DNA of 64,000 nucleotides from Brachypodius melanocephalos (lineage: Eukaryota; Chordata; Aves; Passeriformes; Pycnonotidae). Location: assembly GCA_013398615.1 (NCBI GenBank), contig VZSR01003210.1:340145-404144 (forward strand). Reading direction: 5' to 3'. Both the position numbers and the translations under genes were made by a program. The notes beneath the pieces were generated by a model. That model had not been told where the DNA came from. It worked only from the letters and a program-made list of their open reading frames with translations, and did no database searches. This document shows, piece by piece, positions 34,458 to 46,300 of the stretch; within the stretch, counting starts at the first letter, position 1; each line of letters opens with the position of its first letter.

Positions 34458-37400
34458 AGGTGAAAGAGAAAATGAATTAGAGGCAAAGAAAAGGGAGCAG
34501 GTGACAAATGAGAAGAACAGGGCTGGAATTTCAAGATCAAATCCATCAAATCTCTCTGAGCATGTCTGGGGCCAGCCTGCTGTGATGAACTGGGCTGGAT
34601 GGGGAGGGCTGTGCTGGGGTGACTGGGGCAGGAAAGCAGGGCTGCTGGGGGAAGGGAGTGGGCCTGGGTTGTCCCATCTCTCTCTCAGGGAAGAAGGGAA
34701 GCCAAGGAAATGTGGTGGCAGCTACCAGAAGCTTTACTTTGGGAAGTTCAGTGTGGTGGTGGCCTTTGTGTAAGGTGGGGGTACTAAAATTGTTTTAAAC
34801 TAATTTTCTGCTGGTTTAAGGAGTTGAGGGACAGCTGAGGGTTTGGTTCCCTGTGCCAGCTTGTGATCTTGATGGAGAAGCCAAAATGTGGTGACTGTGC
34901 CCACACACCTGACCCAGAGCTCAGAAGGGGTGAGGACGGCAAATTGAGGAGAAACCGGCCCTGGTTGTTAAAATCAGGATTAAAAAGCTTTTTATACTAA
35001 AGCCTAGCTGATGCCTCAGGTCTTGAGCCCAAAAGCCATTGCAGAAATTCCTATTAACCCCACATGAGTATGAATCAGACCTCTTAAAAGGGAAGATTAT
35101 TAGGCAATTAATTAGAAACCTGCCCCTTCTGTGCCCTCCATCCCACCCCAGCTCACTCCTGCTGGTCTGGGTCAGCATCTGGCTCTTTTCTGGTCCTGGA
35201 GCTCTGCACTTTCCAAAACCTTCCAGGAGCTCTAGGATCCTTCCAGAAACCAAGTTTGTTTTTTCTCCCTTTTCATCCTCCTCTTGGAAGCAAAACCAAT
35301 CGAGATGAACCAGTGGGGTGCAACCCCTTTTCTCACTTTCCTTATTGGCAAAGTGGAAGGGCAAGAAAAATGCAGAGGTTTACAGCTGCAAGTGAGGTGC
35401 TGAGACAAGGGTTCCTCAATGGGATTCTAAAGTACCCCCCTAAAACAGCCAAACCTAAAAAAAAAAAATACAATCTGATCACGAAGAAAACAACAGCAAA
35501 AAAAAAAAAAAGCTCCTGAGGTCAATCAAAGTTCAACGCTTGGAGAAAAAAGAAAGTTTGTGTATGTGTGAGAAAGAGGGAGAAGTAGCTGTGATTGAGA
35601 GAAAGGAGGCAAAGGGAGACGAGATAAATTCTGATTATCTGATGGAATCAAGACACTTAACTGCCCTGTCTGATTCCTGAGAGGAAACAAATGGAGCCTA
35701 TAACTTTGTACTGCAGGAAGATAATTTGTCCCTGTTTCCTCAGCCCTTGCTGGAGCCAGGTCGGTGCTTGGACTCAAGGAGGCTTGAGCAGCATCTCCAG
35801 CACGACCCTGGGGAGACATGGAAGATGTTTTACTTTGTGGGAGCCCTGAGAGGGGCTTCTGAGAGATGTGCTGCAGCTCTACCTCTGCCTGCCCTGTCCA
35901 TGGACCCTCTGCTTCCTGAGGATGGGGGGAAAATTAGGATAAAGTCAATAAATGCAATAAATTGGTGCTAAAGAAATCAGTGGAAGGTAACCAACAGACT
36001 TTTGTCATGGTGGTGGTGAAAGTGGTGAAGCTTTAATATCACATCCCCAAACTTAGCATTCCCTTAGGGTAAAACTTGGAAAAAACTTGGAGCAAAGCAA
36101 CTGTGAAGTCTCATTTCAGGCCCATGTTTCTTGTTATCTTCTATTTAATTTGTTATATTTGTTAATAATGTTATTTTTGAACTATGTTTTATACATTTGT
36201 AATACTTTTTTTTTTTCTTTTCCTGAACAAAGTGCTCTGAAAATAGGATGGTGATTACTGCCTGAATGGGAGATAAGGGAAAGGGTGAGAGACCTCTTAG
36301 GTTTTGGGAGGGTTTATTTGAGATGGGATTTTTCTTTGCTCACACTGCTTCTGAGCTGTCCCTGTCTAAGCTCTAATGAAGTTTCTTGTTTCTAACAAAT
36401 CAAAGCACAGAGAAGTTGAGGAATCTGTCCTTGGTTTTGCTTCTTTTGGAGCAGGATGTGGTCAAGCTCAGAGTGCTGCATTCCATGGATCCTACTCCAA
36501 AGACCGACAGGAGCAAGGCATGGAGGTGTGCTGGTGAGCTCTGCCCAGAAATGCCTTGCCTCCTGCTCCAGGTTGTCCTGTATTTAGGAACTCCACTCCC
36601 TGACATTAAGTTGGGGGTAGTTGCAGTGCAAAGAGAGAAGAGTTAAATGCTAAATGCATGTTGATTTAGTTATTTATTTATTGGGTTTTTTATTTATTTA
36701 TCGGCAACTGGGTTTGCAACACACAGACCACGAATATGATTAAAACTGGGTGGCAAATGGTTTTTCTATTCAGCAGGAATTTTAACATCCTTTCCCCTCC
36801 AAAGATGCAACCAAGACCTTTTGGAGTTTGAAGAATTTGCTGTTCTGGAGGGGAATGATGACCTGTTGGTTTGGGGTTTTCGTACAGCAGGTAAAGGGTG
36901 GAAGCCTGTTCTCCTATTAACCTGGGCAGAATAAAGAGGCGTGATCCTGGATTTATTTTGCCCTAGTTACTGGCTTTCCCTGCCATGGAGACTGAGTGTC
37001 TTCTCCTTGGGGCAAAGAAACCTTTGCTAAGGATGGCTTTGAACATCCTCCAGCATAAAATCAAGCTGCTACCTTGTTTTATATCAGGGCTACAAGGTGT
37101 GAGAAAGTGTAGGGACTTGGCATCCATGGGGTTGGCTGCACTGAAGAGGTGAGGACATTGCAGATGAACACTCTCATCACGGGCTGGGATAAAGCCACTT
37201 GTTTTTGTCTTTATCCAAAATGCCTTTGGTTGTGACCCATCACTCACTTGCACCTGTTGGTGAAAGGAAGGGGTTTTTTCCTCCAGTGGTTAATTCCAGC
37301 TGCTCCTTTTAAAACAGCTGCTATTCCTCCTCCAAACAGGAATTTGTCCAGGTTTGGGCACTGCGTCTGGCTGTGCTTTCGTGCTCATTGCTCAATATCA

Positions 37401-39069
37401 CATTTTGTCCTCCGTGGATGTGCTCGAGATGGCCTGAGTCATCTCACTCTTCTTAGTCACAGATGAGGCAGTTCAAGCTTTTAAAGCCTTTTTTTTCTTT
37501 AAAGGAAAAGCATTTTTGCCACTTCTTGAAATTTTGTGGCTTCCTCTTGCATCCAGTCCTGAAGGTGATGCAGCCAGGCAAGCAGCCTGTAGATTTGCAG
37601 CCATGGCAGAAGCACTGTTTAGCCAAAAAGCCACTTCTGACTTCCCCAAGAGCACTGTGGCTCTCCAGGCAGGATGTGGAATGGCTCCTTGCATGCTTGG
37701 ACCCCCATTCCTCCAGCAGGATGTTCTTGCCTTGGGATGTTCTCCTCTGCATGTGTGGCCCTCCAGCCTTTTGAGGGTGTTTGGAACAAGGTCAAAAATT
37801 TTTTTTTTGCCCAAAAGAGCCCAAGTTACCAAGGGTCCTCCCTGTTATGTGCCATGCTGTCACCCAAGCTTGTATCAACAGCAATTTTACATGGCACTGT
37901 TGTGTCCCCAGTGAGGTTGGTGGCCTTGGGACCTGCCAGGCCAGCTGGGTCCTCACTCAAAACGTGCTTCACTGACATCCTAGGGCACTAAATTTTTAAT
38001 CACAAAGTAATGCAGGGCAAAGGCAAATGCCTCACAGAGGTCTATTATTTCTTCTTTATCTGCCAAAGTTGTAATCTCATCAAAGAATAAAATCAGGTTT
38101 GTTTGACAAGCTCTATTTTCCATAAAATTCTGTTGACTGGCACTTATTATGTTCCTATCATTTAATTCTTTATTAATGGAATCTCATATCGGCTTTTTCC
38201 ATTATTTCCGCTGTGATTGATGTCACATCGATCGATCAGGAATCGCCTGCCTCGCTCCGCTCTCCAAACTGTGCTGCTGCTTTTGCCTTCTGCCCTGCTG
38301 GAGCTTCCCTCATCTTCCCAGAGAGATGAAATTTGGGCCTCTTTTGTCCTTGGCCAGGAGATCTGGGGGCATGGAGTGAGCTGGTGCTGCCCAAGGTGGC
38401 TCACAACAGATTGTCCCCCTCCAATCCTCAAATCCACATGGCCAAGGAGAAATCCCATCCTTACCCCCCCATCCTCGAGGCCAGGCAGCCTAGGGAATCT
38501 CCCAGCCTTATCTCCATCCAGCAGTGTTTTTTTCTGCCGTTTTCTCCCCCAACCTGCTGGGAGAGCAGCTGGGTGGGCCAACAGGCAGGCAGCCACGGCC
38601 AGCCAGACTGTGAGAATGCACAGAGCTGTCGTGGAGGGGCTCAGAGTGATCTGAGGAGGTTCTTGTGGGACTGAAGTGAGGCTCCAGGGGTGGTGGCTGT
38701 CCCCTGGTTTTGTTGTTGTGGCTGCTGGTGGTGCCCCTTGGCAAGAAGGCTGTGAGGGAGGCTGGTCAGCCCAGGGGAGGTGTGGGATCCTCCTTCTTTA
38801 GTGCCAGGGCTGAACCAGGCTGACTTTCTCTTTTGATAAAGGCAAGGAAGGAGAGACTCTGTGGTTCAGTCCATCTGTGCCAGACAGAAGAGTCAGACCA
38901 TGAACACATGCATGCAGACATGCCTGACTCCCCTTGAGGCACTGGAGCACCCTGGCCGTGGTTCCACGTCTTCCACAGAGCTCTGTTCTCTGACAAGCTG
39001 GGTGTTCTCACCATTTCTTCTTCTCTGCCTCATTTTGCTCAGGAGTTCTTTCCTCTCTGTGTCTTGCAG
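34457..39069 (+). other. CDH23: CDH23 intron, last part of 26 kb intron
   Basis: No exon seen before the acceptor at 39068-39069 (CTTGCAG). Holds A-rich runs at about 35456-35468 and 35500-35512, ATTT-type repeats near 36666-36700, and an AT-rich repeat-free block (about 38030-38235) with many TAAT-type cores. Confidence 0.8.
38030..38235. promoter_or_regulatory. Candidate conserved non-coding element
   Basis: Repeat-free AT-rich stretch just under 1 kb upstream of the third coding exon. It contains GTAATCTCATC, CATTTAATTC, TTATTAATGG, TGTGATTGATGTCA and a tandem CGATCGATC. Looks like an intronic enhancer by composition; untested. Confidence 0.25.
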
Positions 39070-39212
39070 GTTCCTCAGTGACTCAGCTGCTGGCCCGGGA
39101 CCTGGACAATGACCCTCTGGTTTTCGGGGTGGTTGGGGAGGAAGCCAGCCGGTTCTTCGCCGTGGAGAGCGTCACCGGGGTCGTATGGCTCAGGCAGCCC
39201 CTGGACAGAGAG
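39070..39212 (+). CDS. CDH23: CDH23 exon encoding core of EC1
   Basis: A 143-nt exon, entering in phase 1 and leaving in phase 0, between CTTGCAG and GAG|GTAAAG. The frame joins the previous Gly and reads GSSVTQLLARDLDNDPLVFG... to ...WLRQPLDRE. This covers mature residues 26-73 of EC1. The calcium motif is intact: D36, D38 and D40 in RDLDNDP (DxDxD-type) and D71-R72-E73 (the DRE motif shared by all cadherin repeats). The segment EEASRFFAVE matches the vertebrate CDH23 sequence. The known human counterpart is also 143 nt (ending at c.288), with the same DRE position at the splice border. Differences include S59-V60 where human has P-D, and R35 for Q. Because the exon is not a multiple of 3, skipping it would break the frame. 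Confidence 0.97.
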
Positions 39213-42087
39213 GTAAAGCTGGGCAAAAGCCACCTCTGCTCACATAAATGGTGGCTTTCCATCCTCTGTAACAGCTGGGATGGCTGTTGCTCCCTGGTGG
39301 GGTTGGGAATCTGGGTGTGTCCACATTCCCTGAACACCTTGTCACTGCTCAGTGGGGACATGGGCAATAAACAGCATGCTCTGGGTTGGTCTGACTTGTT
39401 GGTTTTCCTGGATGCTGGAATGACATCTGTGGGTCTGGAAGTAAAGGAATTAGTAAGTGGGGATGATCTAGCAAGGAGCCAGGCTGCTCACACAGTCAGG
39501 GAAATGTACAGGCTTCCTCTTTAAATCTCTGTGCCAATTAAATCCTTTACTATTTAGAACAGCGTGTCAAGAGATGTGAGGTATCCCTGCTTATTCAATC
39601 TCATCAAGACTTTTCATCCTCTTGTGGATTCAGGCTGCTGGATGCTAAATTTGGCAAAATTCTTGCCTCAGAGCTGTTTCACCACTCCTATTTTCAATGG
39701 CAGCTTTGGTGTGTAAGGGCTGGAATCCCATCCAGGTGCCTGCTTTGCTAAAACCTTGGTCCTTGCCACATTCCTGGAGCAAGGAGGGATAGCAGGAGGA
39801 CTGGGAAAATGCCATGTGATTTGGGCAACATACTTAATTTCCCCTGTGCTTCTGCTGCCTGTCTTTAATACTGCCTTGGCCAGCAGCAGCGTTGGGAAGA
39901 TCAAACCCATTAGCACACCTCCAGCACTGGCATTCCCTGCCAGAACCAGCCAGGCATTGGGATGCAGGAGAGCAGGGTGCTGGATGCTGCTCAGGCTGGG
40001 GCTGGGGGGAAGGCCAAACCCAATTTCACAGTGTTAAGAGCGAGACTTTGGGAAAATAAAGTGCTTTTCTTCACCCCTCTCCTCTCCGCCTCCTCGTGCC
40101 AACAGCTGCTGGCACGAGTCATAAATCTTCCTTCATCCAAATGCCTCCTGCTTCCCGATACTTCCCGTGCCAGCCTTAAGCCCAGGCAGGTGATCAATAG
40201 ATTTTTAGGTGTCTTGTGGTGTGGAGGGTGGGAAGGGAAGGAGCTGGGCAGAGCTTGGATGGGCTCAGCTGATCCCAGGGACTCCAAGACAGCCGTACAT
40301 GGGAGACAGTGAAGGCAGACCAGTGCTGGGAATGGATATGGGAAAGGTGTAAGGGATGTGAGAGAGGCGTAAATGACAATTTGTGGTGGAGGAAGCAGCC
40401 AGAGGGAAGAGGTGGAGATGGGCAGAGGGGTGGGAGCAGAGAACACTGGCCTGGATGCACCTGCTCAAAAAGTCAGGGGTGAAAAAGGCGCTCAGGGGAA
40501 GGGGTGGGAAGGGAAAAGGAAGAGGTGAATTCTTGTACAGTGGGGGAGAAAGAAGGGAGGAGGAGTCATAGTAAGGTAATTATGTAGGAAAAGATGAAAC
40601 AGAGAAAAAGAGGAAGGAGCAAATCTATAGAGGCAAAATGGATTTTAAAAGATTTTTCTTTTTTTACTCCTATGAAGATTAGAAGGAAAGCGGGGTTTTT
40701 TTAAAAATGGCAGACTCTGAGGCTAAAGAATTGTGTTAAAATAATTTTAGAGGCAGCGGTCAGTATGTGGAAGCTTTCTCTGATTATTTTATTGAGTTTT
40801 TAAAATTTAGGTGCTCAACACGTTGCTTCTTATCTCCTGTTTTTCCTTTCTTCCTCATTGCGTTGTCCCTCATGGACAGGTGGGGGTAAAAGAGGGCTGA
40901 AAGGCACCGATGCAGCAGGGTGGGGTGGCACAGGGAGCAGAGTATCTCCCCTCCCTCGGGATTTCAGCTTTTCCTTCTGCCTGCCAGCGTTGCTCCGAGG
41001 CAGGGGTTAGAGAGGCCTTTCCCTGGTTGTGCTTCCCGGCTGTTTGGATGGGAATATGGGAGCAGGAGGGGGTACACACTGTGGGGAGCTGTTCCCCAAA
41101 CCCTTCTCCAAGATGAACTTTGACTCTGGTGCAAGCAGAGCCCCTGCTTTGGGCACTGCTGGCTGCTGGCTGTCCCTGAACCCACCTCATTAGGAATAAA
41201 TCAACCAAAACTGCAGCACAGGGAGCCGTTTCAGGCTGGCTTTTCCAGCCTTTCCTGCGTGATGCTGTGGAAAAATCAAGTTGCTGTGCTCCAGCAGCTC
41301 AGGCAGGGCAAGGACACCAGAGGTGGGAAGGGATTGCCAGGACTGGAGGGGAACAAAAAATACCAGCTGGCAGGCAGGTACCTGATAGATGTGGTGGCCC
41401 GAGTCCTGCTGTCCATCTTTACATGATTCTTTGGTAAAATAGGAGCAAAATGATTGCTGGTGGGAAGAGAAGGATCAGGAAGAGAAGGTCTGCCTCCACT
41501 ATCAATATCTCCCTGCCCTGACCCCAGAAAATTTGCTCTTTCCCACTTGTTGCTCACCCCAGCATCAGTGACTTGGATAGATCCCTATTGCAAGCTTTTA
41601 ATTTAGTTAAAGCCATAAGGACCAGAGAGAACTGTATGGGTATTTTTATCAAATTTCAGCCAGTTCTTGCTACGTAGGCTTGTCCCAGGATTCCCAACTG
41701 TGTGATAGGTGTGTTGGGAAAGCAGCAGCAGGATTTAGAGATCCTCACTGAGGCTGTGTTGCATTGCCACGAGTCATAAACCTGCCTGTCTTTTAAGTGC
41801 CCAGAAGCCAATCAGGGAGTCAGTTCCTTAGCCCTGCATCCTCCTGCCCCAGGGCAGGGCATCTACTGTGCCTGTGGAATACATGGGAGCCCTGCTGGCA
41901 TTCAGATTCCCCAGGGTTTTCTGCCCAGTGCAGGTAATGGCACTCAAGCACCTCTCCTCTTCTGGAAGGTCCTGGAAGCATTTTGCGTGTAATAACATTG
42001 GCTAAAAGTCCCCAGCCTGGCATCTGCAGATAAAAGCCACAGTATCTTTAATTATAGGGGTTTTTTTCTCTTCTCTTTCCCTTTCAG
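39213..42087 (+). other. CDH23: CDH23 intron between EC1 exons
   Basis: A 2.9 kb intron from GTAAAG to CTTTCAG. No CR1 recognised. It contains a perfect 9-bp inverted repeat (40093-40118) and purine-rich low-complexity DNA (about 40460-40640). No coding exon is supported. Confidence 0.88.
40093..40118. other. Perfect inverted repeat (9-bp stem, 8-base loop)
   Basis: CTCGTGCCA at 40093-40101 pairs with TGGCACGAG at 40110-40118. The loop ACAGCTGC contains a CAGCTG E-box. It could form a hairpin in RNA, or act as a symmetrical protein-binding site in DNA. No longer stem extends it. Confidence 0.7.
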
Positions 42088-42135
42088 ACTAAGTCAGAAT
42101 TCACGGTTGAATTTTCTGTCAGTGACAGCCAAGGG
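42088..42135 (+). CDS. CDH23: CDH23 exon encoding EC1 F-strand
   Basis: A 48-nt exon in phase 0, between CTTTCAG and GGG|GTGAGT, reading TKSEFTVEFSVSDSQG. This is mature residues 74-89. D86 in VSDSQG is one of the calcium ligands of EC1. Human CDH23 has the same sequence except H for S at 87, and the same 48-nt exon (ending at c.336). It follows DRE directly, as in other cadherin repeats (DRE-x(n)-S-V-S-D). Being a multiple of 3, its loss would leave an in-frame but calcium-defective EC1. Confidence 0.96.
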
Positions 42136-42326
42136 GTGAGTGTGAATTCTCATTTCATGGTCTGTGGCACGGGCGGAGGGGAGCAGGGGCTGTGGGTCAC
42201 AGCTGCACTGGGGGAGACAGAGGGGTCACCCCTTGGCCCAGAGCCCCAAAACACAGCCACAAGCTGGCTTTAGGCTCTCAATCCACACCTAAAGCTGACA
42301 CCCTGCTGTTGTCCTTGGCTCTACAG
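42136..42326 (+). other. CDH23: Short CDH23 intron (191 bp)
   Basis: GTGAGT donor and CTACAG acceptor. By far the shortest intron here; the neighbouring introns are 2.9 kb and more than 21 kb. No repeats or other features seen. Confidence 0.93.
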
Positions 42327-42419
42327 GTGATCAAAGGGACAGTCAACATCCAGGTGGGGGATGTGAACGACAATGCCCCGCAGTTCCACAACCAGCCCTA
42401 CAGCGTCCGCATCCCAGAG
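42327..42419 (+). CDS. CDH23: CDH23 exon encoding end of EC1, EC1-EC2 linker and start of EC2
   Basis: A 93-nt exon in phase 0, between CTACAG and GAG|GTAGGA, reading VIKGTVNIQVGDVNDNAPQF...QPYSVRIPE (mature residues 90-120). DVNDN at 101-105 is the canonical linker that binds calcium between EC1 and EC2. PYSVRIPE opens EC2, with E120 as its base glutamate. The human sequence differs mainly at ITRK (here IKGT) and T108 (here Q). The exon size matches the human exon ending at c.429. The donor GTAGGA is weaker than the others. The reading frame remains open; the next exon, expected to begin near N-T-P-V-G, lies beyond the window. Confidence 0.97.
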
Positions 42420-42862
42420 GTAGGATCAGCTCTGCCCGGCCTCTGGCTCTTCCCTCAGTGGCCACTCGTGCTCTCTGGTTGCCACCATGGGGCTGGCCAC
42501 CAATGTACAGGGCTGTCCTCTTGCCCCAGACCCTCACGAGGTTGTGGAAGGACGAAACCTCTGGGAGTTACTGCCTGAAAATGGGCAGAAGCAAAGAGTG
42601 TTGGGTGTTGGGAGAGGGAGGTGGAAGAGGAGATGTGGTGCTTTGGTGACATCTTTCCCATGACGAATGGGAAGTTTGCAAATGAGTAAATGAGGATCTG
42701 TGTCTTGTTCTCTTCCTTGGAGCTGGAGGGAGGCACAGCTCTGGTCACAGAAGTGACCTGAGGTAGGGCCAAATATTTCACCAAATGCCTGAATTCTGGC
42801 AGAGTACTGCCCAAAGGCTTCTGCCCTGGCTGATGATTTCCTTTCACAGCTCCATAGCAGGA

Positions 42863-43032
42863 GTCATCCCATTATGTCCCTGGAATAAAATAGGTGGGAA
42901 GAGGCCACAGGAGATCATCTGGGTCAATCTCCCACTAATCCAGAGAGAATTTTCATGTTAGGTCAGATTGCTCAGGGCTTTATCCAGCCAAGTGTTGAAT
43001 ATCCCCAAGGACAGATTTTCCACAACCTTCTG
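42863..43032 (-). mobile_element. Older CR1 fragment, antisense
   Basis: Reads like the minus strand of an older CR1 subfamily: 'gagatcatctgggtcaatct', 'tgttgaatatccccaaggac' and 'gattttccacaaccttctgc'. It is much more diverged than the other copies, and the boundaries are approximate. Confidence 0.55.
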
Positions 43033-44475
43033 CTCCTCTCTGTGCTGGCCACTGCAAGGGAGGTGACACCTCCTCATCCATCAGGGACAGCTTCTGCACC
43101 TGCAGCCTGACTTGGCCAGGAATTTACAGGTCTGATGTGAATTTAGGCTTTAAAGCTGTGGCTTCTGGTGCCAGGCAGAGTAGGTGAGGATATTCCATTT
43201 GCAACAGGGGCTTAGTAGAGCATTTGACATCCTCCAGTGAAGGAAATCTCTTCTTGCACCACAGTGCCAGGGCAGTTTTTCTCAGGCCTCGGGGTGTGGA
43301 TGAGGTCCCATGTGCGTTGTGTGTGTGTGAAACGAAGCAGCTTTGGTAACTGAGAGGTGCAAACGATTGTGTTACCAGGGTGTATTTAATATTCCTGCTG
43401 CTGCTGCCCTGCCCTGCTGGGCTTTGATCCCTCCCTGTCCCTCTGCTGGAGGATGAGGTTTCTTCATTAGAGCTGCTTGTGATGTATCAGCCGAGAGCTG
43501 GAGTCTCATCTTTGCACCAAGTCATCTGAAACCTCGCCGTGAGAACGCCTCTGGGTCAGGGGCATTTCTGCTGCTCTTCAGAGCATGAGGGGTGGAGAAG
43601 TGACTCGGCAAAACTCACACCAGGTGCCCCCTGCTCCCTCCTCTGCTCGGGCCTCTGGAGCTGGCTGCCGTGCCTTGCTGCTGCTCCTCCCGGCCGTGCT
43701 CTGCCTGCAGAGGTCTGCAAAGCAAAAGGAATGGCAGCAGGATGGGAGCAGAGCAGGCTCCTCTCCCCTGCCCTCAGGTTTTCCTCTTGTTTTGTATTGG
43801 AACTCTGGAAACTTGAGAATCTGGGGTTTTGGAATGTAATAATGTGTGTGGGGCAAGATAGAGGATTTTAGGCATTGTCTAAGTCCTTCTGCTTCACCAC
43901 CTTCTTCGTCCTTCTTTATGGGTTTGGGTGGTTTTCTGTAATTGGGTGAAAAATGTCCACATTGCAGGCCTTGGGGGGTCATTATTGGGTCAAAATATAA
44001 ATAATATAGGTCACCTCATTATTACTTAGATAACCTTGGAAAGTTATTTACGTTATCTAGTTAGAGGCACTCCATTTTATGTTATTTCTTTAACTTGCTG
44101 GTTAGAGCTCATGGCTCATGAGTCGGTAAATAGATAAGAAACAACAAACATCCAAGTCCAAACTCAAAACCTTCGTTTCCTGTGTATTAATCCTGACCTT
44201 GGCAAGGAAAAAAAGAAGCCAGAACCGTCACAGTTTTGCTGTTACCTGCCCTTCGTGTGAAGCGATGGGAGTGGGTGTCTATGACTCCCCTGGGAGTCAG
44301 GGCTGTGTGAAGCACCAGTTAAGTTTTTTATATACCTGGAGTATCTGTGCCACATCTCTTCTTGCTGATGGCTTCTGTCCTGAGAGCCAATATTGCAGAG
44401 CTTGAGTTTTCCCCATTTCCAATATGAACCTGTGCACAGCCTGGGCAGCAGGGAGGGCAAAGGTCCTGGTTTGGA

Positions 44476-44770
44476 ATCATGGAACCTTGGAGTCACAGAA
44501 TGGTTTAGATTGTAAGGGACCTTAAAGCGCCTCTAGTTCAGCTGCTGCCATGGGCAGGGACACACCTTCCACTGGTTGCTCCAACCTGGCCTTGGACACT
44601 TGGATCCAACAGGGATCCAGGGGCAGCCACAGCTTCTCTGGGCACCCTGTGCCAGGGCCTGCCCACCCTCCCAGGGAAGAATTTCTTCCCGATATCTAAT
44701 TTAAACCTCCTCTCTTGCAGCTGAAGGCCATTCCCCTGTGTCATATCACTCCGTGCCCTCACATGTAGAA
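44476..44770 (-). mobile_element. CR1 LINE 3'-end fragment, antisense
   Basis: Starts 'gaatcatggaaccttggagt' then 'cacagaatggtttagattgt', 'tgccatgggcagggacacac', 'gatccaggggcagccacagc' and 'tctaatttaaacctcctctc', ending near 'atatcactccgtgccctcac'. Same subfamily wording as 26248 and 32326. Confidence 0.93.
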
Positions 44771-46175
44771 AATCAGGGCTGGCTGAGGAAAGGGAACTGA
44801 GGGCAGGCGATCTGGACAAAGAAAAATATACAAAAGAAGAGGCTAATCCTTAGAGCCTCTCTGTGCCATATCACACAGCTCTGCACATGAGCTGTGGTTT
44901 AAAGGATTTCCAGAGCTGCCTGGCTGTTTGGGGTACAGCAAGCCTGGTGTTCCCCCCGTGCAGCCACCGAGCACTTGGCCTTGGGAGCTGTGCTCTTGTG
45001 GAGGTTGGCCTAATCTAATTACAGGGCAGAGTGTGCCAGCTTCCAGTTTCTCCCCGTGATCTTTAACCAAGGGCACCAAGCAGAGGTAATGAGCCACAAA
45101 TGCCTTGCTCTGCCAGCATCCTGGAGGCACTCCTGTTCTTTTGCCAGGGAGAGAGGGCCTTGCTTTGCCAGGTACTGTGGGAGCAGGGGATGGGGTCCCA
45201 CCACCTCAAGAAGGACCCTCCAAGGGCTGCAGGCCATGGGAGGTGTCAGCAATAGGCTTTTTCTGTGTGTAGTGGCACAGCTCTCAGGGAGGAGATGTGC
45301 ACTTGGCTTTGAGAGCTGTGCTGAGCCGTGAGTTTTCCTTGTTGCTTGTCCATGACTACTCGAAGCTGGAGGTGATGTGGCATGGAAAAGTGGCGGGGGA
45401 TACGTGGGGAGCAGCTGAGGCTGGGGAACAAGCCATGATGAAGTCACCCCATGCTCCAGACAGCTTGAGGGTGAGCAGCAAGGGCACAGGTACCAAAATC
45501 CACCTCAGAGAGCACCCAGCCCAAATCAGAGGCTCTGTGGATAATGAATGAAGAGGGCTGGAGCTTGGAGAAAGAGAAGAGGCTAGTGTGGTTTTCAATA
45601 GACTGGCTCTGTGCAGATTTGGCAGCTAATGAGGGTTTTTCTCTTTTTAATTTTGAGATAAATGGACGTATCGATTTGCAGTTGTCGTAGCTAATGGAGC
45701 AGCAACCGAAAGGCTATTTAAACCTCGCTGCTATTGTGTGGCACTCGGAAAGTCAAAAGAAGAGTGTGCATAAATAAATGGAACATGAAGTAAACTGACC
45801 TTTAAAAACAATACTGCCTCTAAATACCCATCCTGGTGTTTTACGTGGCCCACTCGGTGTGAGAAAGGGAATTTATTTGGGCACGGGCTGCGGGTTGCAA
45901 TTGCTCTGCAGCGTGGGGAGGGATGGAGAAGATGCACCACAGCAGCTCCCAATGCACAGGCTGGGGCTGCTGGAGTGGCACCGATCTTCTGTGCTCACTG
46001 TGTGCTAATCTCATCCCTGGAATAGCTGCTGGGGGGCCAGGACAGGGATATTGCTCCAGCGTAATCGTCCGTCCCGTCTGGGCAAGGGCGCCCCGTGCTC
46101 TGCTTGTCAAAAGGCAGCGAGGCGGGGCGGGCGCTCTCAGGTCTGCAAAGAAAAGGGGAATCCTGCTAGAATTGG

Positions 46176-46300
46176 CAACTTAATTCACCAAGCTGGCCTC
46201 GACAGAGCTCATTAAGTTCCCGTGTATTCATTTCAGGCTAATGGCTGTCATGCTGGCTGCTGTTTGATTTGCTGTAATAGACTTTTATGGCTTTCCAGTT
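46176..46300. promoter_or_regulatory. Candidate conserved non-coding element
   Basis: Motif cluster AACTTAATTC, CTCATTAAGT, GTATTCATTT, GGCTAATGGC followed by CTGTCATGC (MEIS/TALE-like), TTTGATTTGC, GTAATAGAC and TTTTATGGC (posterior Hox-like), without repeats. Enhancer-like by composition only. Confidence 0.3.

Noticed and set aside
38217..38654. 145-codon open frame near the core EC1 exon, considered as an extra exon
   Set aside because: No cadherin-like residues (no DRE, DxND or PEN-type motifs), and the flanking exons already join in frame without it.
42192..42578. Reading the whole 128-codon frame around the last exon as coding
   Set aside because: Only 42327-42419 matches CDH23; the flanks are intron bounded by CTACAG and GTAGGA.
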